Shown here one piece after another: positions 44,469 to 52,585 of a stretch of DNA of 64,000 nt. The stretch lies in the NCBI GenBank assembly GCA_050246995.1, contig JBFWVA010000011.1:62001-126000 (forward strand), given 5' to 3'. A program made the translations under genes and the position numbers. Numbering within the stretch: the stretch's first letter is position 1; every line of letters begins with the position of its first letter. The DNA is from SHVO01 sp050246995. Lineage in GTDB: Bacteria; Pseudomonadota; Alphaproteobacteria; Rhodospirillales; Rhodospirillaceae. Under the pieces are notes generated by a model. That model was not told where the DNA came from. It ran no database searches and worked only from the letters and a program-made list of their open reading frames with translations.

Positions 44469-44482
44469 TTGAGCGAAATCAA
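44469..44482. promoter_or_regulatory. FNR/FixK-type operator TTGAGCGAAATCAA
   Basis: TTGA-N6-TCAA site centred 73 nt upstream of the FMN reductase GTG, in the same position as the sites of the first 24 kb. Confidence 0.6.
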
Positions 44483-44836
44483 TTCGCAAAGATATGTGAG
44501 TCCGATGACGACCAGCTATCGGCGTGCAGTAAATGACGGCATCGGGTGCCTGTGGACGGTACTTATCAAGCTGTACCGGCGAAATTAGTCCATGACGTCC
44601 GGGTCGGCGCGGCGTCTCAACCCCGCCGTTACAAAGCGTTGCGAATTGGCACAGCCTCGATACTTGCAACAGCGGCTGGCGTCGCCTAGGTGTTGAGCGC
44701 GGGCCGGGCCCCTCTGGCGAGTTCTTTAACTCGCGATGTCGGACCGCATCGGGTTCTTCTCGGTGCCGGGTCCTTTTTTTCCTTCGTCCCCTCCGAGCTG
44801 CACCTGCGGTGTCAATTCACGCAATGGAGTGTGGCC
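44483..44836. other. Gene-free leader region upstream of the DUF465-terC pair
   Basis: About 350 nt without a convincing gene. It holds a 6-bp hairpin CGGTAC/GTACCG (44557-44578), a perfect 7-bp hairpin GCGAGTT-CTTT-AACTCGC (44717-44734) and a terminator-like stem ending in a T-run (44741-44780). I looked for the yybP-ykoY manganese riboswitch core often found before terC/alx genes and did not see it. Confidence 0.5.
44741..44780 (+). terminator. Intrinsic terminator or attenuator upstream of DUF465-terC
   Basis: GGACC-GCA-TCG pairs with CGG-TGC-(CG)-GGTCC, followed by TTTTTTT at 44774-44780. As no gene ends just upstream on this strand, it may attenuate a leader transcript reading into the DUF465 gene at 44837. 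Confidence 0.55.
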
Positions 44837-45022
44837 ATGACTTATTTCTCCTATCGCCGCTTACGCATACTTGTGCTTCAGGCAAGCATTCTCAGCCGCT
44901 TCATCAAAGAAGAGCAGATGCGGCGCGTCCCCAACCGCGCGCGCTTGCGCGACCTGAAGCGCACCCGCCTTTCCCTGGCCGACAGGATTTCCGGACACCT
45001 CCGGTTCGCTGCGATCGCTTAG
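44837..45022 (+). CDS. DUF465 (YdcH-like) small protein
   Basis: A 61-residue basic protein. The C-terminal half RRVPNRARLRDLKRTRLSLADRI matches the DUF465 pattern (x-P-x-x-x-R-L-x-x-L-K-x-x-x-L-x-L-x-D-x-I). It starts at an ATG with GGAG 8 nt upstream. It lies 27 nt before the terC gene and may be cotranscribed. Function of the family is unknown. An upstream start at 44690 would read through the terminator stem and is rejected. Confidence 0.65.
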   Translation: MTYFSYRRLRILVLQASILSRFIKEEQMRRVPNRARLRDLKRTRLSLADRISGHLRFAAIA

Positions 45023-45049
45023 GCGCTTAAGCTCCAAACAAATTAGAGG

Positions 45050-46036
45050 ATGACCATGTCTCTCATCGAGGCACTCTGGCTGGGCACGCCCGTATGGATG
45101 TGGCTTGCCTTCATGTCCGTCGTTTTCGTTCTTCTTGTCCTTGACCTCGGCGTTCTTCACCGCAGCCAGCGTGAGATCGGCGTGCGAGAAAGTCTTTTGC
45201 TATCTGCCTTCTACATCGCGATGGGTTTGGCGTTCGGCGGATGGATCTGGTGGCAGATGGGCCAGGAGTCCAGCATCGCCTATATCACGGGCTTCGTGAT
45301 CGAGAAGAGCCTCGCGATGGACAATGTCTTTGTCATCGCGATGATTTTCGCCTACTTCGCTGTGCCGCGGCGCTACCAGCACCGCGTACTGTTCTGGGGC
45401 ATCCTGGGCGTCATCGTCTTGCGCGCCATCATGATCGGCATGGGCGCGACCCTCGTCGAGAAATTCAGCTGGACTCTCTATCTCTTCGCCGCCTTCCTGA
45501 TCTTTACCGGCATCAAGATGTGGATGACCGCCGACAAGGCCTACGACGTCGGCGCGTCGCCCGCGCTGCGATGGATCAAGAGCCGGTTCCGAGTGACGAA
45601 CGAATTGCACGAAGAGAAGTTCTGGGTCCAGCGGAGCGACCCGGCCACCGGCCGTAGCGGCTGGTTCATGACGCCTCTGTTCCTGGCACTGGTGATGATC
45701 GAGATCGTGGATGTCGTCTTCGCGGTGGACTCGGTGCCGGCGATCTTCGCCATCACAACCGACCCCTTCATCGTGTATACGTCCAACATCTTCGCGATCT
45801 TGGGCCTGCGCGCGCTCTATTTCGCCCTCGCGGCGATGGTCGAGCGTTTCCATTATCTCAAGTACGCGCTCAGCATCCTGCTTGTCTTCATCGGCGCGAA
45901 AATCTTTATTGCCGATGCGTTCGATATTGCGAAGATTCCGCCGTCGATCTCCCTGTCCATCACGTTCGCGATCCTCGCGTCCGGGGTCGGATGGTCGCTG
46001 TGGAAGACGCGCCGGGTGGGGCAGGAGGCGATGTGA
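45050..46036 (+). CDS. TerC/Alx-family membrane protein
   Basis: A 328-residue protein of the TerC family with about nine helices. Diagnostic segments are SLAMDNVFVIAMIFAYFAVP and, in the second half, VEIVDVVFAVDSVPAI-like IVDVVFAVDSVPAIFAITTDPFIVYTSNIFAILGLRALYF (only parts quoted), which hold the conserved acidic metal-binding residues. Relatives (Alx, MeeY/MeeF) export manganese or load metal onto secreted proteins. Start is ATG 45050 or the ATG 6 nt later. Confidence 0.92.
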   Translation: MTMSLIEALWLGTPVWMWLAFMSVVFVLLVLDLGVLHRSQREIGVRESLLLSAFYIAMGLAFGGWIWWQMGQESSIAYITGFVIEKSLAMDNVFVIAMIFAYFAVPRRYQHRVLFWGILGVIVLRAIMIGMGATLVEKFSWTLYLFAAFLIFTGIKMWMTADKAYDVGASPALRWIKSRFRVTNELHEEKFWVQRSDPATGRSGWFMTPLFLALVMIEIVDVVFAVDSVPAIFAITTDPFIVYTSNIFAILGLRALYFALAAMVERFHYLKYALSILLVFIGAKIFIADAFDIAKIPPSISLSITFAILASGVGWSLWKTRRVGQEAM

Positions 46037-46080
46037 TGCCCCGGCGCTGATCGTTCTCAGCCCTTTGCCGAAAACGATGT

Positions 46081-46110
46081 GCGCCCCGCGGCAGCGAAGC
46101 TGCGGGGCGC
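46081..46110. terminator. GC-rich hairpin between convergent terC and lysR
   Basis: GCGCCCC...GCAGC-GAA-GCTGC-GGGGCGC forms a strong stem with a 3-nt left-side bulge and GAA loop, placed between the two convergent genes. There is no T-run, so termination would not be classical. Confidence 0.5.
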
Positions 46111-46133
46111 GCCCAAGCAGATCGTGTGAAGAA

Positions 46134-47021
46134 TTAACGCTTATCGGCGGGGTTATCGAGCAGGGCGGCGAGCAAGCGATTGGGAAACCGCCGCCGCTGC
46201 ACGATCCCATAGAAGCTCTCGGTGACCTCCGGGATGCGGCAATATTCCACCAGGATGCCGGCCTTCAGTTCGTCGCGCACGACAATGGGAGGCACCAGGG
46301 TGATGGCCTCGCTTTCACGTGCGAGCAGGCGCAGCATGGCCATGTCATCCACTTCCGCGAGGATGTTGGGGCGCAGCCCAGCTAGCTCCATCACACGGTC
46401 AAAGGCGGTGCGCATCTCGCTGTCCAGGCTGGGCAGCAGAATAGGGGTCGTGGCGACATCTTCCGGAAACCGGAACCGTTTGCGCCGTCCCCTCGGTTTT
46501 CCCACCAGGCTGACCGGCTGCTGATCCAGGAGATAGCTTCGCAGTGTCGTGCGCGCGTCCCGCGGCGGCGCGCTATTGGCCAGCACGACGTCGATCGTGT
46601 GCGCCTCCAGCTGCGCCAGGAGATCGCGCAACGTCCCCGAGCGGACGATCAGCTCCACATCGGAGCGCCCCACCAGGGGCCGCAGGAACTCAAGCTGGAA
46701 GTTTCTTGAAAGCGTGGTCAGGGCGCCGACCCTTAACACCTGCCGGCTCGTGATCGGTTGGTCCTGCAATGTATTCAAAAGTTCTTCGCCGGCTTTGAAG
46801 ATGCTGTCCGCATAGTCCAGCGCGATCTTTCCGGCTTCCGTCAGCAGCAGTTTTTTTCCGGCGCGCGCGAACAGGCGGTGGCCGACCTGATGCTCCAGTT
46901 TTTGAATCTGGACCGAGAGAGCGGACGGCGAAAGGTTCAGCTGTTGCGCCGCGCGCGTCAGGCCGTCCGCATGCGCGACGGCCCAGAAGTACCGCAAATG
47001 ATTGAGATTGAGATTTCTCAT
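46134..47021 (-). CDS. LysR-family regulator divergent from dabBA
   Basis: A 295-residue LysR protein. The N-terminal helix-turn-helix is NLNHLRYFWAVAHADGLTRAAQQLNLSPSALS; the Trp-Ala start and ligand domain resemble NhaR-type regulators. It is transcribed away from dabB with 99 nt between starts, so it is the likely controller of the inorganic-carbon pump. An inverted repeat CGTTC-N9-GAACG (47022-47040) abuts its start codon and could be its operator. Confidence 0.9.
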   Translation of the reverse strand: MRNLNLNHLRYFWAVAHADGLTRAAQQLNLSPSALSVQIQKLEHQVGHRLFARAGKKLLLTEAGKIALDYADSIFKAGEELLNTLQDQPITSRQVLRVGALTTLSRNFQLEFLRPLVGRSDVELIVRSGTLRDLLAQLEAHTIDVVLANSAPPRDARTTLRSYLLDQQPVSLVGKPRGRRKRFRFPEDVATTPILLPSLDSEMRTAFDRVMELAGLRPNILAEVDDMAMLRLLARESEAITLVPPIVVRDELKAGILVEYCRIPEVTESFYGIVQRRRFPNRLLAALLDNPADKR

Positions 47022-47040
47022 CGTTCTATTTTATCGAACG
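47022..47040. promoter_or_regulatory. Possible LysR operator CGTTC-N9-GAACG
   Basis: A short inverted repeat (TTC-N9-GAA core) directly ahead of the LysR start in the lysR-dabB intergenic region. Position suits an autoregulatory and divergent control site. Confidence 0.4.
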
Positions 47041-47120
47041 TTATGTAGCGGACAATGAATTTTTCATGGACGGCGATTTTCCCTAGGTATTGAAAGGTAA
47101 CAACACTTCGGGAGCCGCCC

Positions 47121-48680
47121 GTGACATTGGCTTATGCGCCCTTTTTCATTCCCATCGTTCTGTTTGCGGCCGGACTCATTTGCTTTCTAACGCCCGGCCG
47201 GCGGCCGACCGTCGGTCTTATGCTGGCGCAAGCGGCGGCGGTGGCCGCGTTTCTCGGCGCCATCGGGCTTGCGGTTCAGGTGGCGCTTGGCGGACCTGGA
47301 ACGGTCAGGCTTCCCGGTGACGTCGGCCTCGGTGTTGCGATCCGGCTTGACGTGGTCAGCGTCGCGATAAGCCTGTGCGTCTCCTTTGTAGGCTGGATGG
47401 TCGTTCGCTATGCGGCCACATATTTGGATGGCGAGGCGAGGCAAGGGGCGTTCACCGCGTGGCTGCTCCTGACGCTGGGCGCGGTGATGACGCTGGTCCT
47501 GGCCGGCGGCCTCTTGCAGTTGGTTGTCGCGTGGATCGCAACGAGCCTGCTGCTTCACAAATTATTGCTCTTCTATGCAAACCGCCCCAATGCGCGGCGC
47601 GCGGCGCGCAAAAAGTTCATGGCGGCCCGATTGAGCGACGCGGCGCTCATCGGCGCGGTCCTCCTGCTCTTTGAGGCTTACGGGACAATGGACATTGCCG
47701 CCATTCTCGAGGCCGCGCGGAATAAGACCGGCGGCGCGGCGGCGATGTGGGGTGCGGCGCTGCTCGCCGCGGCCGCGGTCCTGAAGTCCGCCCAGATCCC
47801 GGCCCATGGCTGGCTGATCGAAGTCATGGAAACGCCGACGCCGGTGTCGGCCTTGCTTCATGCGGGCGTCATCAACGCCGGCGGTTTCCTGCTTATCCGT
47901 CTGGCGGACGTTGTCATGCTCTCTCCAGCGGTGCTCGCCGCGCTGGTGATCATCGGTGGCCTTACGGCGCTCTTCGCAAGTGTGGTCATGCTGACCCAGG
48001 CGGCGGTGAAGACCTCGCTCGCGTGGTCGACGGTCGCACAGATGGGCTTCATGATCCTCGAGTGCGGCTTGGGCTTGTTTCCGCTCGCCCTGCTGCACAT
48101 CCTGGCCCACTCGCTCTACAAGGCTCATTCGTTCCTGGCGTCCGGCGGTGCGGTCGAACGTATCGCGGCGGCGCTGCGCTTAGGTGGCGTGGCGATCCCC
48201 AGTTCCGCCGCCGTTTTGCGCGCGTTCATCGCGGCGCTTACCATTTACGCGGCTGTGGGGGCGGCCTTCGGCTTCCAATATAAATCGCCCCAGGCCATTG
48301 CCCTTGGCGCAATTCTCATCTTCGGCGTGGCCTATCTCTTCGCCCAAGGTTTAGCCGATCGCGCCCCGCGGCAGCTGACCGTGCGCACCGCTCTTTATGC
48401 GCTCGCGTCCTCCATCAGCTATTTCGTCCTGCAATGGGGGGCCGAACATCTGACCGCCGCCGCGCTTCCCGCGCCGCATCCGCCGGGTTCCTTGGAGTGG
48501 TTGTTGATCGCCCTCACGGTGACGAGTTTCGCGCTCACCGCTGTCCTTCAAGGCCTGCTGCCGCTCTGGGCCAACCACCCTGCGGTCGCGGGGCTGCGGG
48601 TCCACATATCCAACGGGTTTTATTTCAACGCGGTCTTCGACCGGATGACGGGGGGATGGAATGTTCGCGAACGTGGCTGA
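47121..48680 (+). CDS. dabB: DabB, membrane subunit of the DAB inorganic-carbon pump (NuoL/Mrp-like)
   Basis: A 519-residue polytopic protein homologous to proton-pumping subunits of complex I and Mrp antiporters. The quinone-oxidoreductase core is visible in LKSAQIPAHGWLIEVMETPTPVSALLHAGVINAGGFLLIRLADV and in LAHSLYKAHSFLASGG, with the buried Lys and His residues that move protons. Paired with DabA it drives energy-coupled, one-way CO2 hydration. It uses a GTG start with GGGAG just upstream. Its end overlaps dabA by 20 nt. Confidence 0.92.
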   Translation: MTLAYAPFFIPIVLFAAGLICFLTPGRRPTVGLMLAQAAAVAAFLGAIGLAVQVALGGPGTVRLPGDVGLGVAIRLDVVSVAISLCVSFVGWMVVRYAATYLDGEARQGAFTAWLLLTLGAVMTLVLAGGLLQLVVAWIATSLLLHKLLLFYANRPNARRAARKKFMAARLSDAALIGAVLLLFEAYGTMDIAAILEAARNKTGGAAAMWGAALLAAAAVLKSAQIPAHGWLIEVMETPTPVSALLHAGVINAGGFLLIRLADVVMLSPAVLAALVIIGGLTALFASVVMLTQAAVKTSLAWSTVAQMGFMILECGLGLFPLALLHILAHSLYKAHSFLASGGAVERIAAALRLGGVAIPSSAAVLRAFIAALTIYAAVGAAFGFQYKSPQAIALGAILIFGVAYLFAQGLADRAPRQLTVRTALYALASSISYFVLQWGAEHLTAAALPAPHPPGSLEWLLIALTVTSFALTAVLQGLLPLWANHPAVAGLRVHISNGFYFNAVFDRMTGGWNVRERG

Positions 48681-51069
48681 AGACATACGCGCCGCCGTCG
48701 AAAGGGCGGGGCGGCAGATCCCGCCGTCATGGCCCTTGGCCGCGGCGGTCGCCGTCAACCCATTTCTCGGACAATGCCGCGAGAGCCTTGCCGGGGTCGG
48801 GGCCCGCCTCGGCCGCATCACCTCCGCCGCTGTGACCCTGCCGCGCCGCTGGTATCGCGAGAAGATCGCCGCCGGTGCGATCACAGACGCCGACCTCGAG
48901 GCGGCGCTTTCGCACGCGCCTTCTGACCTTCGCCCCGCCGATATCGGCGCCCTCAAAAAGGCTCTGGCCGAGGACGAGCCCCCCGCGCAGCCGCTTCCCA
49001 CCGTCGCCGATCTTGCGGCGCAGGTTTCAGGCGTGGACTGGCCGGGCATTGTGGCCGAGCGTATCAGTGCCTGGGCGGGAAGTTATTTCGATGAAGGCCA
49101 GGCGATGTGGTCCGGGGCGAAAGGTCCGTCCGCCTTTGCCGCGTGGGGCGCTTACGCGTCTCACGATCTCTCGCCCGAGATTTTGGGGCTGCGAGGGTTC
49201 GCCAATCATGTTGAAGCGACGGCGGCGGTGACTCTCGATGCGATAACGCAAGGCGCAGGCCGGCTGGGTCTGACCGAAAACGCGATGGACAGCTACTTCC
49301 ATCAGCTTCTCCTGACTTTAGGGGGCTGGTCGCAATTTGCGCGCTACAAACTCTGGCAAGCCGAGTTGAAGGGTGGCGAGGATACGACCCTCGCGGACCT
49401 CCTCGCCGTGCGCCTCGTTTGGGAGGTTGCCCTTTTCGAACGTTATCGCGGTCAGATCGCCGCGCGGTGGCAGGCGACGGTCGCGGCCCATGCCGACCCA
49501 CTCGCGCCAACTCCGGCGTTGATCGTCAATATCATTCTGCAGGACGCCCTGGAGCGCGCGTCCCAGCGTGCGCTGGCGCTCACGTTGTCCCAGCCGGCCG
49601 CACGCAAACCGCAAACACGCGCGAAACTGCAGGCGGCCTTCTGTATTGACGTGCGTTCGGAAGTCTTCCGGCGCGCGCTTGAGTCTCTCAGCCCCGAGAT
49701 CCAGACCCTCGGATTTGCGGGCTTCTTCGGCATGCCGGTCGCGCACCGGAGATTTGCATCGGATACCGAGGAGTTGCGGCTCCCGGTGCTCCTGAACCCG
49801 GCGCAGCTGACATGCGCGGGGGGCGACGGTCTCGCGCCGCTCGACCGCGCCACGCGCTTCAAGCGCCGCGCTAAACGCGCTTGGGGCCGCTTCAAGCTTG
49901 CCGCGGTGTCGTCCTTCGCTTTCGTGGAAGCCGCGGGGCCGCTCTACGCCGCGAAATTGCTCGTTGACGGACTGGCCCTCAGGGACAACACGCCCGCCAA
50001 CGATCCCGCGCCGCGTCATAATGTGGCTTTGGATCGCGCGGCACGGTCCAAGACCGCCGCGAGCATCTTGCGGGCGATGTCGTTCACCGAAGGCTTTGGC
50101 CGGCTTGTTCTGCTGGCCGGGCACGGCGCGCATGTCGTCAATAACCCTCATGCGAGCGCGCTGCAGTGCGGGGCCTGCGGCGGGTACAAGGGCGACGTCA
50201 ATGCCCGGATGCTCGCGGCTCTCCTGAACGATCCCGAAACGCGGCAGGATCTCGCCGGCCTCGGAATCGCGATCCCGAAGGACACGCTCTTTCTCGCCGC
50301 GCTCCACGACACCACCACGGATCGCGTCACGCTGTATCTCGAAGATCAGGAGACTTCGACTCACGCCGCCGACATCGCACAAGCCGTCGGATGGCTGGAC
50401 TCCGCGGGCGATCTGGCGCGGCAGGAGCGGGCGCTGCGTCTGCCGCGCGCCGGCTGCGCTGATCTCCAGCGGCGCGGCCGTGATTGGGCCCAGACCCGCC
50501 CCGAGTGGGCCTTGGCGGGTTGCAGCGCCTTTATCGCGGCGCCGCGCGCCAGAACCGCGGGCAAATCCCTCGAAGGACGCGCATTTCTACATGACTATGA
50601 GTGGCGGCAGGACCCCGGTTTCGGCACGCTCACCCTGATCCTGACGGCGCCGGTCGTGGTCGCGAGTTGGATAAGCCTTCAATACTATGGATCGGCCGTC
50701 GCGCCGCAGCTCTTCGGCGCGGGCAACAAACTGCTGCACAACGTTGTCGGCGGCCTTGGGGTTTTTGAAGGCAACGGCGGCCCCTTGCGCGCCGGACTGC
50801 CCTGGCAATCCGTTCACGACGGCGCCCGCTACGTCCATGAACCGCTACGTTTGTCGGTATGCGTCGAAGCGCCGCGCGAAGCCATCTCCGATGTCCTCAA
50901 TCAGCACCCCGATGTCCGCGCGCTTTTCGACAATGGATGGCTCCACTTATTTGCGCTCGACGATCAGGGCCAAATGGCGTGGCGTTATCGCAGCGGCGGC
51001 GGTTGGTGCACGGTCAGCCTTTCCAGGGCGGCAGTTCCCATAAGGCCATTGAACTCAACCGAACTTTAG
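48661..51069 (+). CDS. dabA: DabA, carbonic-anhydrase-like subunit of the DAB inorganic-carbon pump (DUF2309)
   Basis: An 802-residue protein of the DUF2309/UPF0753 family. The zinc site known from Halothiobacillus DabA can be placed: Cys 328 and Asp 330 in FCIDVRSE, His 488 in AGHGAH, and Cys 503 in LQCGACGG, with the same 15-residue His-Cys spacing. Other family motifs are NPFLGQ near the N-terminus and GLPWQSVHDG...HEPLRL near 710. It couples with DabB to accumulate bicarbonate. A broken copy of residues about 710-757 lies at 60639-60780. Confidence 0.94.
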   Translation: MFANVAEDIRAAVERAGRQIPPSWPLAAAVAVNPFLGQCRESLAGVGARLGRITSAAVTLPRRWYREKIAAGAITDADLEAALSHAPSDLRPADIGALKKALAEDEPPAQPLPTVADLAAQVSGVDWPGIVAERISAWAGSYFDEGQAMWSGAKGPSAFAAWGAYASHDLSPEILGLRGFANHVEATAAVTLDAITQGAGRLGLTENAMDSYFHQLLLTLGGWSQFARYKLWQAELKGGEDTTLADLLAVRLVWEVALFERYRGQIAARWQATVAAHADPLAPTPALIVNIILQDALERASQRALALTLSQPAARKPQTRAKLQAAFCIDVRSEVFRRALESLSPEIQTLGFAGFFGMPVAHRRFASDTEELRLPVLLNPAQLTCAGGDGLAPLDRATRFKRRAKRAWGRFKLAAVSSFAFVEAAGPLYAAKLLVDGLALRDNTPANDPAPRHNVALDRAARSKTAASILRAMSFTEGFGRLVLLAGHGAHVVNNPHASALQCGACGGYKGDVNARMLAALLNDPETRQDLAGLGIAIPKDTLFLAALHDTTTDRVTLYLEDQETSTHAADIAQAVGWLDSAGDLARQERALRLPRAGCADLQRRGRDWAQTRPEWALAGCSAFIAAPRARTAGKSLEGRAFLHDYEWRQDPGFGTLTLILTAPVVVASWISLQYYGSAVAPQLFGAGNKLLHNVVGGLGVFEGNGGPLRAGLPWQSVHDGARYVHEPLRLSVCVEAPREAISDVLNQHPDVRALFDNGWLHLFALDDQGQMAWRYRSGGGWCTVSLSRAAVPIRPLNSTEL

Positions 51070-51121
51070 TCCGGGCCCATGTCCGCGTGTGCGCTCTGAT
51101 TCGCGCGATAGCCGTCTGCGC

Positions 51122-51790
51122 TTAAGCGTTGCCTTTGCCGCGTTTTTTAGCAATCTGCGCAAGCAGGTCCTTGATCTCGCCGCGCCGGCCGGCATCGGCG
51201 TCTTCGCGTCCCGGACGGTCGGGCGCCGCCAACGCGCGGCTCAAGACCTCATCGGCCTTCTGATATTCGCCCTGGCGGAACAGGAAATCGCCGTAGAAGA
51301 AATTGGCGTCGATACCGGCTGGATTGATGTCGAGGGCGCTTTCCAGATACTTGCGCGCCGTCTTGTTGTTGCCGAAACCGAGCGGGAAGCCTGGAACCTG
51401 GTAGTAGAGCGAGCCCAGGCTTGTCTTGGCCGAACCGTCGAGGGCCTTCGGATCGATCTTCTCGGCTTCCTCGAGCAGCGCGCGCGCCTCCTTCACGAGC
51501 CCGAGACCTTCGAGGCCGCCCGTGAGGCCCGCGGCGCTGCTGACGATGATGCCATCCCAGATCAAGGGCTCGGGCGCGCCGGGATAGCGCTGCGCCACCA
51601 CCTTCGCCTTGTCGGCAAGCGCCAGCATCGCGGACTGCTGCTGCTTCTCGTCGCCGACGGCATATTTGATGCGCGCCCATTCGTGCTGCAGCTCCGCGAC
51701 GTCGTTCATGATCGCTCCCTGATCGAGCGCGAGCGCGGGCAACGCGAAGGCCAAGGTAACCGATGCCAGGATGACTGAGCGCAGTGTCAT
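51122..51790 (-). CDS. Periplasmic TPR-like protein
   Basis: A 222-residue exported protein: signal peptide at residues 1-21 (ending ALA), then helices with TPR-like repeats such as ARKYLESALDINPAGIDANFFYGDFLFRQGEYQKADEVL. The ATG at 51790 has a GGAG site. Last gene of the operon that runs from the thermostable-hemolysin-like gene, starting 24 nt after the SDR stop. It may act as a scaffold or chaperone for the locus; its precise role is unknown. Confidence 0.8.
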   Translation of the reverse strand: MTLRSVILASVTLAFALPALALDQGAIMNDVAELQHEWARIKYAVGDEKQQQSAMLALADKAKVVAQRYPGAPEPLIWDGIIVSSAAGLTGGLEGLGLVKEARALLEEAEKIDPKALDGSAKTSLGSLYYQVPGFPLGFGNNKTARKYLESALDINPAGIDANFFYGDFLFRQGEYQKADEVLSRALAAPDRPGREDADAGRRGEIKDLLAQIAKKRGKGNA

Positions 51791-51814
51791 GTCGTTCTCC
51801 AAAATAGGGGCGAA

Positions 51815-52585
51815 TTAGGTGGCGAGGATCTTGCGCGCGGTGCGGGCGGAGCCGGACAGCGCGGCGTCGACGAGGCGCGGAAGCAGAGAATTGACGCGCA
51901 CGAACAGGGATTCCGGGAAGCCGATGTAGACGTCCTTGCGCCGGCCGACGATGGCCGCAACAATCTTGGCTGCGACGTATTCTGGAGAGTCCATGTTCAT
52001 GCGGCTCGCGGCCGCGAACGCCAATACCTGCGACGAGTTGAGCGGCGTTTTCACCGCCCGCGGCGCGATATAGGTAACGCCGATGCCGGTGCCATCGAGT
52101 TCACGGCGTAGGGCCTCGGAAAAGCCGCGTAAGCCCGCCTTCGTGCTCGAGTAGGTCACAAAATGCGCGAAAGCGATGGAGCCGAAGATGGAGCCGATGT
52201 TGACGATCCGGCCCGAGGCGCGCCGGCGCATGCCGGGAAGGACGCTGTGGGTGAGCATCATCGGCGCCAACAGATTGACGTTGAGGGTGGCTTCGATCTG
52301 CGCGGGCGTTTGGTGGTCGTAGACGCCGAAAAACTGGATGCCGGCGAGATTGACAAGAATTTCGCAAGGCCGAAGCGCGAGTTGCGCGCCGACCGCCGCA
52401 ATCCCCGCCGCGGTGGAAAGGTCGCCTTCCGTAAAGTCCGCCGTCGGGCGCGGCGGCGGCTGACGGTCGACGATGGTGACGTGGGCGCCGCGATCGACCA
52501 GGAGCGCGGTGACCAGTTGACCGATGCCGCCGGAGCCGCCCGTCAGCACTACGTGTTTTCCGTCAAGGCGCGATTCAGGCTGCAT
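51815..52585 (-). CDS. Short-chain dehydrogenase/reductase (SDR)
   Basis: A 256-residue classical SDR. The cofactor motif TGGSGGIG lies at residues 15-22 and the active-site YSSTKAG gives Tyr and Lys. An Asp after the second strand (VDRQ) suggests NAD(H) preference. Its ATG overlaps the end of the upstream adenylation-enzyme gene by 11 nt, so it is translationally coupled. It likely reduces or oxidises the product of that enzyme. Confidence 0.92.
   Translation of the reverse strand: MQPESRLDGKHVVLTGGSGGIGQLVTALLVDRGAHVTIVDRQPPPRPTADFTEGDLSTAAGIAAVGAQLALRPCEILVNLAGIQFFGVYDHQTPAQIEATLNVNLLAPMMLTHSVLPGMRRRASGRIVNIGSIFGSIAFAHFVTYSSTKAGLRGFSEALRRELDGTGIGVTYIAPRAVKTPLNSSQVLAFAAASRMNMDSPEYVAAKIVAAIVGRRKDVYIGFPESLFVRVNSLLPRLVDAALSGSARTARKILAT

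Noticed and set aside
44690..44836. N-terminal extension of the DUF465 protein
   Set aside because: It would be translated through the hairpin and T-run of the terminator-like element, and the ATG at 44837 has a good ribosome site.
44483..44836. yybP-ykoY manganese riboswitch before terC
   Set aside because: The conserved GGGGAGUAGC-like core and its partner segment were not found; only generic hairpins are visible.
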